Shown here piece by piece: positions 1-7,466 of a DNA stretch of 64,000 nt. The notes below the pieces were generated by a model. The model made no database searches, was not told the DNA's origin, and saw nothing but the letters and a program-made list of their open reading frames with translations. Origin of the DNA: DASVVT01 sp036386415 (GTDB taxonomy: Bacteria > Acidobacteriota > Blastocatellia > Pyrinomonadales > Pyrinomonadaceae); the NCBI GenBank assembly GCA_036386415.1, contig DASVVT010000009.1, positions 1-64,000 on the forward strand, in the 5' to 3' direction. Numbering within the stretch: the first letter of the stretch is position 1; each line of letters starts with the position of its first letter. Position numbers and translations under genes: made by a program.

Positions 1-1
1 A

Positions 2-142
2 GAGATGGTGATGCCCGGGGATAATGTGGCGATGGAGATCGAGTTGATCGCGCCGATAGCGATGGAGAAGGGCTTAAGGTTTGCGATCCGAGAGGGAGGC
101 CGGACGGTGGGGGCGGGCACTGTCTCCGAAGTCGTTGAATAG
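2..142 (+). CDS. tuf: Elongation factor Tu, C-terminal fragment
   Basis: The last 46 residues of EF-Tu, the GTPase that delivers aminoacyl-tRNA to the ribosome, run in from the left edge. Domain 3 is recognisable from MVMPGDNVAMEIEL and the terminal motif GGRTVGAGTVSEVVE. The start and GTPase domain lie outside the window. Its position just before rpsJ is the usual str-S10 arrangement. The spacer to rpsJ is a fold-back repeat. Confidence 0.97.
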   Translation, partial: EMVMPGDNVAMEIELIAPIAMEKGLRFAIREGGRTVGAGTVSEVVE

Positions 143-143
143 C

Positions 144-245
144 GGTCAGTGGTCAGTAGTCAGTTGTCCGTTGTTCTCTACGGCAGCTTGAAAAGTTTTC
201 TGAGATAAGAGAAATAAAAACAACTGACCACGGACAACGGACAAA
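144..245. repeat. Heptamer fold-back repeat, words GTCAGTN/GTCCGTT
   Basis: The left arm (about 144-175) runs through GTCAGTGG, GTCAGTA and GTCCGTT words. The right arm (about 219-245) carries the complementary CAACTGA and CAACGGA words. The loop is about 43 nt. The element fills the tuf-rpsJ spacer and ends 5 nt before the rpsJ ATG, leaving no clear Shine-Dalgarno. Confidence 0.85.
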
Positions 246-250
246 CAATT

Positions 251-574
251 ATGCTGAACGAAAAGATCAGAATCAGACTCAAGGCTTACGATCACAGGGT
301 GCTGGATCAGTCCACCTCTGAGATTGTCGAGACGGCCAAACGAACGGGCGCGCGCGTCGCGGGGCCGATCCCGCTCCCCACTTTGAAGAACAAGTGGACG
401 GTGTTGCGCTCGCCGCACGTCGATAAAAAATCGCGCGAGCAGTTCGAGATCAGAACGCACAAGCGTCTGATGGACATCCTGGACCCGACGCCGCAGACGG
501 TTGACGCGCTGATGAAGCTTGACCTTCCGGCGGGCGTCGATGTGGAAATCAAAGCGTTCGGCAAGGATAGGTAA
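251..574 (+). CDS. rpsJ: 30S ribosomal protein S10
   Basis: S10 (107 aa, normal length) is a head protein of the small subunit and first gene of the S10 operon. It is identified by KIRIRLKAYDHRVLD near the N terminus and SPHVDKKSREQFEIRTHKR in the middle. The ATG follows the fold-back repeat directly and has no obvious Shine-Dalgarno. In other bacteria S10 also acts as NusE in antitermination; nothing here tests that. Confidence 0.99.
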   Translation: MLNEKIRIRLKAYDHRVLDQSTSEIVETAKRTGARVAGPIPLPTLKNKWTVLRSPHVDKKSREQFEIRTHKRLMDILDPTPQTVDALMKLDLPAGVDVEIKAFGKDR

Positions 575-582
575 ATAAATAA

Positions 583-664
583 GTCTGGAGTCCGAGAGTC
601 CGAGAGTCTGGAGTCAAAAAACTGGCTTGTAGACTCGTGACTCCAGACTCTCGGACTCTAGACT
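583..664. repeat. Heptamer fold-back repeat, word GTCNNGA
   Basis: The left arm reads GTCTGGA, GTCCGAGA (twice), GTCTGGA. The right arm carries GACTCCA, GACTCTCG and GACTCTA. It fills the rpsJ-rplC spacer and leaves a GAGGTTGAG ribosome-binding stretch before rplC. Confidence 0.85.
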
Positions 665-675
665 GAGGTTGAGAG

Positions 676-1335
676 ATGATTAACGGAATCATCGGTAGAA
701 AAGTCGGCATGTCGCAGTTGTTCGCGGCAGATGGCACGGTTACTCCCGTGACGGTTATCAAAGCGGGGCCGTGCGTCGTGGTGCAGAAGAAGAGTGCGGC
801 TGGGCGCGACGGCTACGACGCCGTCCAGTTGGGTCTGGTCGAGGACAAACCCGTCAAGCTGAAGAACGTCAACAAGCCCATGCGCGGCCACTTCGAGAAG
901 ACTGGCAATGGCCTTCCTCCGACCCGCATCCTGAAAGAGTTTCGCCTTGACGAAGCAAACGGCGGGATGAACGTGGGCGATAAGGTGCTCGTCGATCTGT
1001 TCAGCGATGGCGACATGGTCGATGTCATCGGGCGCTCCAAAGGACGTGGTTTTGCCGGTACGGTCAAGCGCCACAACTTCAGCCGTGGCCCGGAATCGCA
1101 CGGCTCTATGAACGTGCGCAGGCCCGGCTCAATCGGCCAGTCTGCCTACCCGTCGCGTGTCATCAAGGGCACGCGCTCTTCGGGTCACATGGGCGACGAG
1201 CGTGTGACGGTGAAAAGCTTGACCGTGGCGCGCGTGGATGTCGAGAACAACCTGTTGATGGTGCGGGGCGCAGTGCCGGGCGCATCCGGCAGCGTCGTGG
1301 TTATCAAGAAATCTGCTAGACAGAAGAAGAAATAG
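676..1335 (+). CDS. rplC: 50S ribosomal protein L3
   Basis: L3 (219 aa) binds 23S rRNA early in assembly and reaches the peptidyl-transferase region. The N terminus MINGIIGRKVGMSQ and the conserved KGRGFAGTVKRHNF loop with following SHGSMNVRRPGSIGQ identify it. The ATG has a purine-rich GAGGTTGAGAG stretch in front. It lies between rpsJ and rplD with word-repeat hairpins on both sides, and the repeat behind it begins at the last base of its stop codon. Confidence 0.99.
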   Translation: MINGIIGRKVGMSQLFAADGTVTPVTVIKAGPCVVVQKKSAAGRDGYDAVQLGLVEDKPVKLKNVNKPMRGHFEKTGNGLPPTRILKEFRLDEANGGMNVGDKVLVDLFSDGDMVDVIGRSKGRGFAGTVKRHNFSRGPESHGSMNVRRPGSIGQSAYPSRVIKGTRSSGHMGDERVTVKSLTVARVDVENNLLMVRGAVPGASGSVVVIKKSARQKKK

Positions 1336-1414
1336 TCTGGAGTCGTGAGTCTAGAGTCTGGAGTCCGCAAACCGATTTTGACTCTGGACTCATGACTCTC
1401 CAGACTCCTGACTC
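1335..1414. repeat. Heptamer fold-back repeat, word GTCNNGA
   Basis: The left arm words are GTCTGGA, GTCGTGA, GTCTAGA, GTCTGGA. The right arm has GACTCTG, GACTCAT, GACTCTC, CAGACTC and GACTC. The first base is the last base of the rplC stop codon. A CGAACGGAGTGAGCT ribosome-binding module follows before rplD, nearly identical to the one before rplO. Confidence 0.85.
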
Positions 1415-1428
1415 GAACGGAGTGAGCT

Positions 1429-2157
1429 ATGCCTACCGTGAAGGTGCGCAATCTGAAGAATGAAGAGGTCGGCGACCTTGAATTATCCGATGCTATTTTC
1501 GGCGCGGAGCTGAACGAGCCGTTGATTCATGCCGCCGTGAGGAATTTCATGGCGAACGCTCGCGCCGGGACCGTGGGGACGAAGACGCGAGGCGATGTCT
1601 CAGGCTCAGGCCGCAAGCTCTGGAGGCAGAAGGGAACGGGACGTGCGCGTATCGCGTCGATCCGCTCGCCCCTGTGGAAAGGCGGCGGCAACGTACACGG
1701 GCCGCAGGCGCGCGACTGGTCTTATAACATGCCGAAGAAGATGCGGCGCGGCGCTCTGCGCTCTGCGCTGTCGGAGCGGCTGCGCGAAGGCAACCTCCTG
1801 GTCATAGATGCGTTCACGCTCAGCGAGCCGAAGACGAAGGAGTTCGTCAAGTCTCTCGGCACGCTCGAACTCGAAGGCCGGACGCTGATCGTCGATTCGC
1901 TTGATAACGATAACCTGATGCTGGCGGCGCGCAACGTCAAGCGCGCGAAGGTCGTCAACAGCTACGGCTTGAACATCTACGACCTGCTCTATCACGAAAA
2001 GCTAGTGCTCTCGCGCGCGGCTGCCGAGGAGTTAGTACAGTTGCTCGACCCTAAGTCGAAACGGGACGAAGCGGGCGCTGGAGAAGAAGAAGAAGAGAGG
2101 GCGGACGCCGCTCCTGCTGAGAGAGACGCCGCAGATACGGAAGAGGAGGCGGCCTAA
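1429..2157 (+). CDS. rplD: 50S ribosomal protein L4 with acidic tail
   Basis: L4 binds 23S rRNA and its loop lines the exit tunnel. The tunnel-loop region GSGRKLWRQKGTGRARIAS and GGGNVHGPQARDWSYNMPKK are clear. At 242 aa it is longer than the usual 200-210 because of a C-terminal tail rich in Glu, Ala and Asp, starting near residue 210 (AGEEEEERADAAP). In some bacteria L4 autoregulates the S10 operon; no such leader can be shown here. It is followed 3 nt later by rplW, so the two are probably co-translated. Confidence 0.99.
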   Translation: MPTVKVRNLKNEEVGDLELSDAIFGAELNEPLIHAAVRNFMANARAGTVGTKTRGDVSGSGRKLWRQKGTGRARIASIRSPLWKGGGNVHGPQARDWSYNMPKKMRRGALRSALSERLREGNLLVIDAFTLSEPKTKEFVKSLGTLELEGRTLIVDSLDNDNLMLAARNVKRAKVVNSYGLNIYDLLYHEKLVLSRAAAEELVQLLDPKSKRDEAGAGEEEEERADAAPAERDAADTEEEAA

Positions 2158-2160
2158 GCG

Positions 2161-2466
2161 ATGAGGACAGTTTGGGACATCATCAAGTCGCCCGTCATTA
2201 CTGAAAAGGCGCTCGTCGCGAAGGAGGAGACGCAGGATGCGCGGCAGCTCCTGACCTTCCGCGTTGACCGGCGCGCGACCAAGCCTGAAATCAAGTCTGC
2301 GGTCGAGACGATCTTCCAGGTCAAGGTCGACCAGGTGCGCACGATCAACTACATGGGCAAGATGGCGCGTCGCGGGCGCTACGAAGGGCGCAAGCCGTCC
2401 TGGAAGAAAGCCTACGTGACGTTGAAGCAGGGCGAGAAGCCCATTGATTACGGCGAGTCAATCTGA
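2161..2466 (+). CDS. rplW: 50S ribosomal protein L23
   Basis: L23 (101 aa) sits at the tunnel exit, where it docks trigger factor and SRP. It is identified by IIKSPVITEKA at the N terminus and KVDQVRTINYMGKMARRGR. It starts 3 nt after the rplD stop, one of the few tight junctions in this operon without a fold-back repeat. Confidence 0.98.
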   Translation: MRTVWDIIKSPVITEKALVAKEETQDARQLLTFRVDRRATKPEIKSAVETIFQVKVDQVRTINYMGKMARRGRYEGRKPSWKKAYVTLKQGEKPIDYGESI

Positions 2467-2470
2467 AAAA

Positions 2471-2540
2471 CAGTAGTCAGTAGCCAGCATAAAAACAGAA
2501 TGCTTTTCTACTGACTACTGACTACTGGCTACTGACTACT
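2471..2540. repeat. Heptamer fold-back repeat, word GTAGNCA
   Basis: The left arm is GTAGTCA, GTAGCCA. The right arm has five CTACTGR-type words. It occupies the rplW-rplB spacer and ends a few bases before the rplB ATG (context AAAAGTTATG), which has no Shine-Dalgarno. Confidence 0.85.
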
Positions 2541-2547
2541 AAAAGTT

Positions 2548-3378
2548 ATGGGCATCAAGAAACTTACACCGACATCACCGTCGCGGCGTTACCAGACCTA
2601 TCTGACGCGCGATGAGTTGACCGTGGGCGCAGAGCCCGAGAAGTCTCTGCTTGAGCCGAAGAAGCGCATTTCGGGTCGCAACAACGACGGGCGCATCACA
2701 GTGAGGCGGCGCGGCGGCGGCCACAAGCGTTTCTATCGCATCATCGACTTCAAGCGCGACAAAGAGGGCGTGCCCGGTCGCGTCACGCAGATCGAGTACG
2801 ATCCGAATCGCTCGGCGCACATCGCGCTCATCAGCTATCTGGATGGCGAGAAGCGCTACATCATCGCGCCCGCCGGACTTGAGGTCGGCAAGACCGTGAT
2901 GAGCGGCCCGGAAGCGGACATTCTGCCGGGCAACAGCCTCCCGATTCGCAACATTCCGCTGGGCACGCAGATTCACAACATAGAGCTGCGCCCAGGCAAG
3001 GGCGGGCAGATGGCTAGAAGCGCCGGAGCGTTTGCTCAACTGGTGGCGAAAGAGGGCGATTACGCGCAACTTCGTATGCCTTCGGGAGAAGTCCGCCGCG
3101 TCCCCGTAGTCTGCAAGGCGACTGTCGGCCAGGTCGGCAACGTCGAGCACGAGAACATCTCTTACGGCAAGGCCGGACGCACACGCTGGAAAGGTATACG
3201 CCCGCACGTGCGCGGCGTGGCGATGAACCCTGTCGATCACCCGCACGGCGGCGGCGAGGGTAAGACCTCCGGCGGGCGCAACCCCGTTACGCCCTGGGGG
3301 CAACCGACGCGCGGCTACAAGACGCGCAGCAACAAGCGCACGCAGAAGATGATCGTGCGGGATCGACGAGTGAAATAA
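2548..3378 (+). CDS. rplB: 50S ribosomal protein L2
   Basis: L2 (276 aa, standard) is a core 50S protein needed for subunit association and peptidyl transfer. It is recognised by GRNNDGRITVRRRGGGHKR and the C-terminal HPHGGGEGKTSGG segment, which holds the histidine region implicated in catalysis. The ATG lies right behind a hairpin without a recognisable Shine-Dalgarno, which is notable for such a highly expressed gene. Confidence 0.99.
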   Translation: MGIKKLTPTSPSRRYQTYLTRDELTVGAEPEKSLLEPKKRISGRNNDGRITVRRRGGGHKRFYRIIDFKRDKEGVPGRVTQIEYDPNRSAHIALISYLDGEKRYIIAPAGLEVGKTVMSGPEADILPGNSLPIRNIPLGTQIHNIELRPGKGGQMARSAGAFAQLVAKEGDYAQLRMPSGEVRRVPVVCKATVGQVGNVEHENISYGKAGRTRWKGIRPHVRGVAMNPVDHPHGGGEGKTSGGRNPVTPWGQPTRGYKTRSNKRTQKMIVRDRRVK

Positions 3379-3379
3379 C

Positions 3380-3446
3380 AGATATTAGATGTCAGATGCT
3401 AGATGCTAGTCGAAAACTGACATCTGACATCCAGCCTCTGACATCT
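3380..3446. repeat. Heptamer fold-back repeat, word GATGNYA
   Basis: The left arm has GATATTA, GATGTCA, GATGCTA, GATGCTA. The right arm has CTGACATCTGACATC and CTGACATC. It lies between rplB and rpsS. Confidence 0.85.
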
Positions 3447-3467
3447 TGTGGAGCGAAGCGGAACATT

Positions 3468-3764
3468 ATGGCGCGTTCAGTTAAAAAAGGGCCGTTTATT
3501 GACGGGAGTATAGCGAAGGCTGTGCAGCGTATTCGTGAGGGCACGGCGCGTCCACCGGCGATCAAGACGTGGTCGCGGCGTTCGACGATCACGCCGGACA
3601 TGGTCGGGCTGACCTTCGGCGTGCATAACGGCAAGCGACACCTGCCCATCTACGTCACGGAGAACATGGTCGGACACAAGCTCGGCGAATTTGCGCCAAC
3701 CCGAACCTTCAAAGGACATTCGGGCACGAAGGCTGAGAAGTCTTCGAAAGTAGCGAAGAAGTAA
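3468..3764 (+). CDS. rpsS: 30S ribosomal protein S19
   Basis: S19 (98 aa) is in the 30S head and contacts S13 and the A-site tRNA region. The start is set at MARSVKKGPFIDGS. An in-frame ATG 72 bases upstream would only add residues encoded by the fold-back repeat. Conserved RRSTITPDMVGLTFGVHNGK and GHKLGEFAPTR segments are present. A GTGGAGCGAAGCGG stretch serves as ribosome-binding region. Confidence 0.98.
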   Translation: MARSVKKGPFIDGSIAKAVQRIREGTARPPAIKTWSRRSTITPDMVGLTFGVHNGKRHLPIYVTENMVGHKLGEFAPTRTFKGHSGTKAEKSSKVAKK

Positions 3765-3798
3765 AGTACTGAGTGATGAGTACTGAGTACTCATCACT
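3765..3798. repeat. Short heptamer fold-back repeat, word GAGTACT
   Basis: AGTACTGAGTGATGAGTACT is followed by GAGTACTCATCACT, so the words GAGTACT and GAGTGAT fold on ATCACT and AGTACTC. It is compact with almost no loop and lies directly after the rpsS stop. A CACGGAGTGATT ribosome-binding stretch precedes rplV. Confidence 0.75.
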
Positions 3799-3814
3799 TT
3801 TTCACGGAGTGATT

Positions 3815-4387
3815 ATGGAAGCAAAAGCGAGTGCAAAGTATCTTCGCGGATCGGCGCAGAAGGCGCGGCTCGTGGTCGATATGATTCGCGGCAAGAACGT
3901 CAACCAGGCGTTGGCGATCCTGCAATACACGAACAAGCGTGCGGCTGATGGGATCGAAGCCTGCGTTCGCTCGGCCATCGCCAATGCCTCTGAGGCGGCA
4001 GAGAAAGCGAACATCGCCATTGACCCGGATGAGTTGTGGGTCAAAGCGGCATTCGTTGATCGCGGGCCGACGAAGAATCGACGGCGCGTGCGCCCGGCGC
4101 CGCAGGGTCGCGCCTACCGCGAGCGTCGTCACTTCTGCCACATCACCGTGCTGCTTTCGAGCGACGAGAAGGTGGCAGCAGCAGACGCGAAGGGTAATGG
4201 CAAAGCCGCTGCCGGTCGGGCAACTAAGCCCGCCGAGAGCAAGAATCGTAAGCGCGGCGGAGCAGTCGCAGCGCCAAGAGCCAAGCGTACCGCAGCGCCA
4301 AAGGCAGAGGGCGAAAAGAGAGAGACCAGGGGCGCTGCGAGCGAAAAGAATGAGAGCGCCGCAGAAGAGACAGCGAGCGGCGAATAA
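3815..4387 (+). CDS. rplV: 50S ribosomal protein L22 with long basic tail
   Basis: L22 lines the exit tunnel. The start is at MEAKASAKYLRGSAQKARLV. The upstream in-frame ATG at 3773 would be encoded by the repeat. The core ends near residue 115 at RERRHFCHITVLLS. About 75 further residues of Ala, Lys, Glu and Arg follow, making 190 aa against the usual 110-120. The tail has no recognised domain. Confidence 0.98.
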   Translation: MEAKASAKYLRGSAQKARLVVDMIRGKNVNQALAILQYTNKRAADGIEACVRSAIANASEAAEKANIAIDPDELWVKAAFVDRGPTKNRRRVRPAPQGRAYRERRHFCHITVLLSSDEKVAAADAKGNGKAAAGRATKPAESKNRKRGGAVAAPRAKRTAAPKAEGEKRETRGAASEKNESAAEETASGE

Positions 4388-4396
4388 ACCATCTCT

Positions 4397-4480
4397 GATT
4401 TGAGATTTGAAAATTTCGGATTTGAGAATTTGAACCCTTAGCATTTGAGGTCTGAAATTGCAGCTCTCAAATCTCGAATT
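4397..4480. repeat. Heptamer fold-back repeat, word GATTTGA
   Basis: The left arm is GATTTGA, GATTTGA and later GATTTGAGAATTTGA. The right arm is CTCAAATCTCGAATT. It lies in the rplV-rpsC spacer. Confidence 0.75.
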
Positions 4481-4507
4481 GCAGTCGGACTGAAACGGAG
4501 AAGAAGA

Positions 4508-5281
4508 GTGGGTCAGAAAGTTCATCCATACGGCTTCCGCTTAGGCTACAACAAGGACTGGCATTCGCACTGGTACGCGAAGAAGCAGTTCGGCGAGTAC
4601 CTGCTGGAAGACTTGAAGCTGAAGGCTGTCTTGAAGCACCGCTTCGCAGGCGCGGGCGTCAGCCACGTCGATGTCGAGCGCGCGGCCAACCGCCTGAAGA
4701 TCATCATCTACACCAGCCGGCCAGGCATCATCATCGGACGCAAGGGCGCGGAGATAGACAAGCTCAAAGCAGACCTTTCGGCCAAGACCGGGCGCGAGAT
4801 TCTGGTCTCCATTCAGGAGATTCACAAGCCGGAATTGAACGCGCAATTGCAGGCCGAGAAGATCGGCGCGCAGCTTGAGAAGCGCATCGCCTTCCGCCGC
4901 GCCATGCGCAAAGCGGTCGAAGAGTCTCTGCGCTTCGGCGCGCAGGGCATCAAGGTCAAAGTCTCAGGTCGTCTGAACGGAGCCGAGATCGCGCGCAGCG
5001 AGTGGCACCTCCAAGGACAACTGCCGCTGCACACCCTGCGCGCGGACGTTGACTATGGCTTCGCAGAGGCGCACACGACCTTCGGCGTGATCGGCGTCAA
5101 GGTCTGGATTTACAGGGGCGAGATTCTCGATCCGAAGGCAGCGATGGCGCGCGGTACGGGCTCCGATCCGATCAACGAGCCGCGCGGCGACGGGCGTGAG
5201 CGCCGCCCGCGCACGCGCCGCGAGCGCGAAGGCCGCGACGGAGAGCGAGGCGAGCGCCGCCCGCGTGGAGAAAGAACCTAA
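4508..5281 (+). CDS. rpsC: 30S ribosomal protein S3
   Basis: S3 (257 aa) lies at the mRNA entry channel. A GTG start is chosen because MGQKVHPYGFRLGYNKDW is the conserved N terminus and GAAACGGAGAAG precedes it; an ATG at 4445 would add a repeat-derived leader. The KH-domain GxxG loop is seen as IIIGRKGAEIDKL. The last 35 residues are Arg, Gly and Glu repeats (GRERRPRTRREREGRDGERG), a low-complexity extension. Confidence 0.98.
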   Translation: MGQKVHPYGFRLGYNKDWHSHWYAKKQFGEYLLEDLKLKAVLKHRFAGAGVSHVDVERAANRLKIIIYTSRPGIIIGRKGAEIDKLKADLSAKTGREILVSIQEIHKPELNAQLQAEKIGAQLEKRIAFRRAMRKAVEESLRFGAQGIKVKVSGRLNGAEIARSEWHLQGQLPLHTLRADVDYGFAEAHTTFGVIGVKVWIYRGEILDPKAAMARGTGSDPINEPRGDGRERRPRTRREREGRDGERGERRPRGERT

Positions 5282-5285
5282 AGGC

Positions 5286-5402
5286 TGTCAGTGGTCAGTA
5301 GTCAGTTGTCCGTTGTTCGCTAGGGTAACTTGAAAGGTTAAAGCGTAGCATCTGAGACAACGAACTAAAAACAACTGACAACGGACGACGGACAACGGAC
5401 AA
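5286..5402. repeat. Heptamer fold-back repeat, words GTCAGTN/GTCCGTT
   Basis: Same word family as 144-245. The left arm is GTCAGTGGTCAGTAGTCAG then TTGTCCGTTGTT. The right arm is CAACTGA, CAACGGA, CGACGGA, CAACGGA. It ends 6 nt before the rplP ATG. Confidence 0.85.
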
Positions 5403-5408
5403 ATAATT

Positions 5409-5837
5409 ATGTTGATGCCGAAGAAAGTAAAGCACCGTAAGCAGATGAAGGGGCGTATGACGGGCAAGGCCCTGCGCGGTGCGGAGATCAGTTTCGGTGA
5501 ATACGGTCTCAAAAGTCTGGAGCCCGCATGGATCACTGATCGCCAGATAGAGGCGGCGCGTATTGCTATGACGCGGCACATCAAGCGCGGCGGTAAAATC
5601 TGGATACGCATGTTCCCCGACAAGCCAATCACAAAGAAGCCTGCGGAAACACGTATGGGTAAGGGCAAGGGCGCGCCGGAATACTGGGTGGCGGTCGTCA
5701 AGCCTGGGCGCATCCTCTACGAGATTGAAGGAGTCACGGAGGAGGTGGCGCGCGAGGCGATGCGGCTGGCGGCGCAGAAGCTTCCGATCAAGACGAAGTT
5801 TGTGACCCGCGCGGAGCAAGAAGGAGGCGCGATTTAG
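5409..5837 (+). CDS. rplP: 50S ribosomal protein L16
   Basis: L16 (142 aa, standard) sits at the elbow of A- and P-site tRNAs. It is identified by MLMPKKVKHRKQMKGRMTG and MGKGKGAPEYWVAVVKPGR. The ATG context GGACAAATAATTATG lacks a Shine-Dalgarno because the repeat ends at its border. The stop is followed 2 nt later by rpmC. Confidence 0.98.
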   Translation: MLMPKKVKHRKQMKGRMTGKALRGAEISFGEYGLKSLEPAWITDRQIEAARIAMTRHIKRGGKIWIRMFPDKPITKKPAETRMGKGKGAPEYWVAVVKPGRILYEIEGVTEEVAREAMRLAAQKLPIKTKFVTRAEQEGGAI

Positions 5838-5839
5838 CT

Positions 5840-6052
5840 ATGAAGAAGCGCGAAGAACTGGACAAGCTGCGCGAGCTGGCCGACGAGGATTTGCACGGCG
5901 AAGCGGCGCGTTTGAAGGAGTCGCTCTTTCGTTTGAATTTCAAACTGGCGCTGGGCGAAGTTGATGCGATCAAGCGCATACGTCAGGAGAAGAAGTCGCT
6001 GGCGCGCATCCAGACGCTCGTGCGCGAGCGCGAGACGCAGGCAGCAAAATGA
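5840..6052 (+). CDS. rpmC: 50S ribosomal protein L29
   Basis: L29 (70 aa) is at the tunnel exit next to L23. The pattern LRELADEDLHGEAARLKESL, then LFRLNFKLALGEVDAIKRIR and LARIQTLVRERE, is typical. It is coupled to rplP by a 2-nt spacing, with AAGGAGGCGCGATTTAGCT across the junction providing a ribosome-binding site inside rplP. Confidence 0.97.
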   Translation: MKKREELDKLRELADEDLHGEAARLKESLFRLNFKLALGEVDAIKRIRQEKKSLARIQTLVRERETQAAK

Positions 6053-6124
6053 GGTGTCAGGTATCAGGCATCAGGTGACGGTCAAAGAAGAACCGAAACC
6101 CTGCGCCTGAGACCAGGCCACCTG
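6053..6124. repeat. Heptamer fold-back repeat, word CAGGYRT
   Basis: The left arm is GTGTCAGGTATCAGGCATCA then GGTGAC. The right arm is GCCTGAGACCAGGCCACCTG. Pairing is less perfect than in other families. It is followed by GAGAGGTAAGAG before rpsQ. Confidence 0.65.
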
Positions 6125-6140
6125 TCCCGAGAGGTAAGAG

Positions 6141-6560
6141 ATGGCAGAAGAGAATCAAGAAGCCGTGACGCCAGTTTCGACCGATGTCGAGCCGACATCG
6201 CCGGAGACAGAGGTGGCCGAGGCAGTGGTGTCGGGCGAGTCGCTGGCACATGAGGTCGCGCCGAACGTGGATGCGCAGGCGGGCAACGCCACGGGCACAG
6301 AAGCTGGCAAGCGTGGAAACCGCTCGCAAAAGGTCGGCGTCGTGGCCTCTGACAAGATGGAGAAGACGGTCGTCGTGCGCGTTGACCGCCTCGTCAAGCA
6401 TCCGAAGTATCGTCGCTACGTGCGGCGCACATCCCGTTTCATGGCGCATGATGAGACGGGCGCGAGCGTGGGCGACAAGGTGCGTATCGTCGAGACGCGT
6501 CCCCTTTCGGCGCGTAAGCGCTGGCGCGTCGTCGAGATCGTGCAGAAGGCAGCAAAATAG
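6141..6560 (+). CDS. rpsQ: 30S ribosomal protein S17 with acidic N-terminal extension
   Basis: S17 is an early-assembly 30S protein. The normal core begins near residue 57 (KRGNRSQKVGVVASDKMEKT) and continues through VKHPKYRRYVRRTSRFMAHD. The first 55 residues are acidic and rich in Val, Thr, Glu and Ala, with no match to the usual 80-90 aa protein. A ribosome-binding GAGAGGTAAGAG sits before the upstream ATG, supporting translation of the extension. Confidence 0.95.
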   Translation: MAEENQEAVTPVSTDVEPTSPETEVAEAVVSGESLAHEVAPNVDAQAGNATGTEAGKRGNRSQKVGVVASDKMEKTVVVRVDRLVKHPKYRRYVRRTSRFMAHDETGASVGDKVRIVETRPLSARKRWRVVEIVQKAAK

Positions 6561-6644
6561 GATTGTGGAGTGGCGGATTTCGGATTGCGGATGGAAAAGC
6601 GAAGGTTTTCTTCAATCCGCAATCCGCATTCCGAAATCCGCAAT
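6561..6644. repeat. Heptamer fold-back repeat, word ATTGCGG
   Basis: The left arm has GGCGGATTTCGGATTGCGG. The right arm has AATCCGC, AATCCGC, ATTCCGA, AATCCGC, AAT. It fills the rpsQ-rplN spacer, followed by GAGGTGAGTC before rplN. Confidence 0.85.
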
Positions 6645-6654
6645 GAGGTGAGTC

Positions 6655-7023
6655 ATGATTCAGATGCAGACCTCTCTGGAGGTAGCTGATAATTCGGGGG
6701 CGCGGCGCGTGGAGATGATCATGCCGATTGGCGGGTCGACTGGCAAGATCGCATCCCTGGGCGACCGCATCAAGGTCGCCGTCAAAGAGGCCACGCCCGA
6801 TGGCACTATCAAGAAGGGCACGGTGCAATCAGCCGTCATCGTGCGCACACGCAAAGAGGTGCGGCGCAAGGACGGAACCTACATCCGCTTTGACCAGAAT
6901 GCGGCGGTGCTCATCAAAGATGACGGCACGCCCATCGGGACGCGCGTTTTCGGCCCCGTGGCGCGCGAGCTGCGCGACAAGAACTATATGAAGATCGTGT
7001 CCTTAGCGCCGGAGGTGATATAA
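6655..7023 (+). CDS. rplN: 50S ribosomal protein L14
   Basis: L14 (122 aa, exact family length) forms a bridge to 16S rRNA. It is identified by MIQMQTSLEVADNSGARR at the N terminus and GTRVFGPVARELRDKNYMKI near the end. A GAGGTGAG ribosome-binding site is present. It is followed closely by rplX. L14 is the known docking partner of the silencing factor RsfS, encoded at 24003 in this window. Confidence 0.99.
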   Translation: MIQMQTSLEVADNSGARRVEMIMPIGGSTGKIASLGDRIKVAVKEATPDGTIKKGTVQSAVIVRTRKEVRRKDGTYIRFDQNAAVLIKDDGTPIGTRVFGPVARELRDKNYMKIVSLAPEVI

Positions 7024-7025
7024 AA

Positions 7026-7364
7026 GTGGGACAGGGAACTAAGCGCGCAAAGATCAAGAAGAACGATCAGGTGGTCGTCATCGCTGGACGCGACAAGGGC
7101 AAGCGCGGTCGCGTGCTCGAAGTCCTGCCAGCCCGTGGCAAGGTCAAGGTCGAAGGCGCGGGCATGATTAAAAAACATCAGAAGGCCAATCGCCAGACCA
7201 ATCGCGGCGGCGGCATCATCGATAAAGAAGCCTATATAGATATATCTAACGTGCAGTTGATCGACCCGCAATCGGGGAGCCCGACGCGCGTGAAATATGA
7301 GGTGCAGGGCGACGGCACGAAAATTCGCGTCGCGTCGCGCAGCGGGCATAGTGTTGAAAAGTAG
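7026..7364 (+). CDS. rplX: 50S ribosomal protein L24
   Basis: L24 (112 aa) initiates 50S assembly. It uses a GTG start 2 nt after the rplN stop, with GGAGGTGATATAAAA as ribosome-binding region inside the end of rplN. The KOW motif is seen as DQVVVIAGRDKGKRGRVLEV. A later HKKHQKANRQTNRGGGI-like basic stretch is typical. Confidence 0.98.
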   Translation: MGQGTKRAKIKKNDQVVVIAGRDKGKRGRVLEVLPARGKVKVEGAGMIKKHQKANRQTNRGGGIIDKEAYIDISNVQLIDPQSGSPTRVKYEVQGDGTKIRVASRSGHSVEK

Positions 7365-7403
7365 CCTTTGAGCACGGAAACGAAGAGCCTGGAAACGTTT
7401 GAG

Positions 7404-7432
7404 CTGAGATTCTGAAATTCAAGAATCTTCAG
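7404..7432. repeat. Small hairpin in rplX-rplE spacer
   Basis: CTGAGATTCT pairs with AGAATCTTCAG with one bulged base around an 8-nt loop. Unlike the other spacers it has no tandem-word structure. Confidence 0.5.
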
Positions 7433-7466
7433 GGGCGAGACCCAGGCGATAGGTGGGTGGAAGAAA

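Noticed and set aside
7404..7432. Member of the word-repeat family between rplX and rplE
   Set aside because: It is a simple short stem without tandem words.
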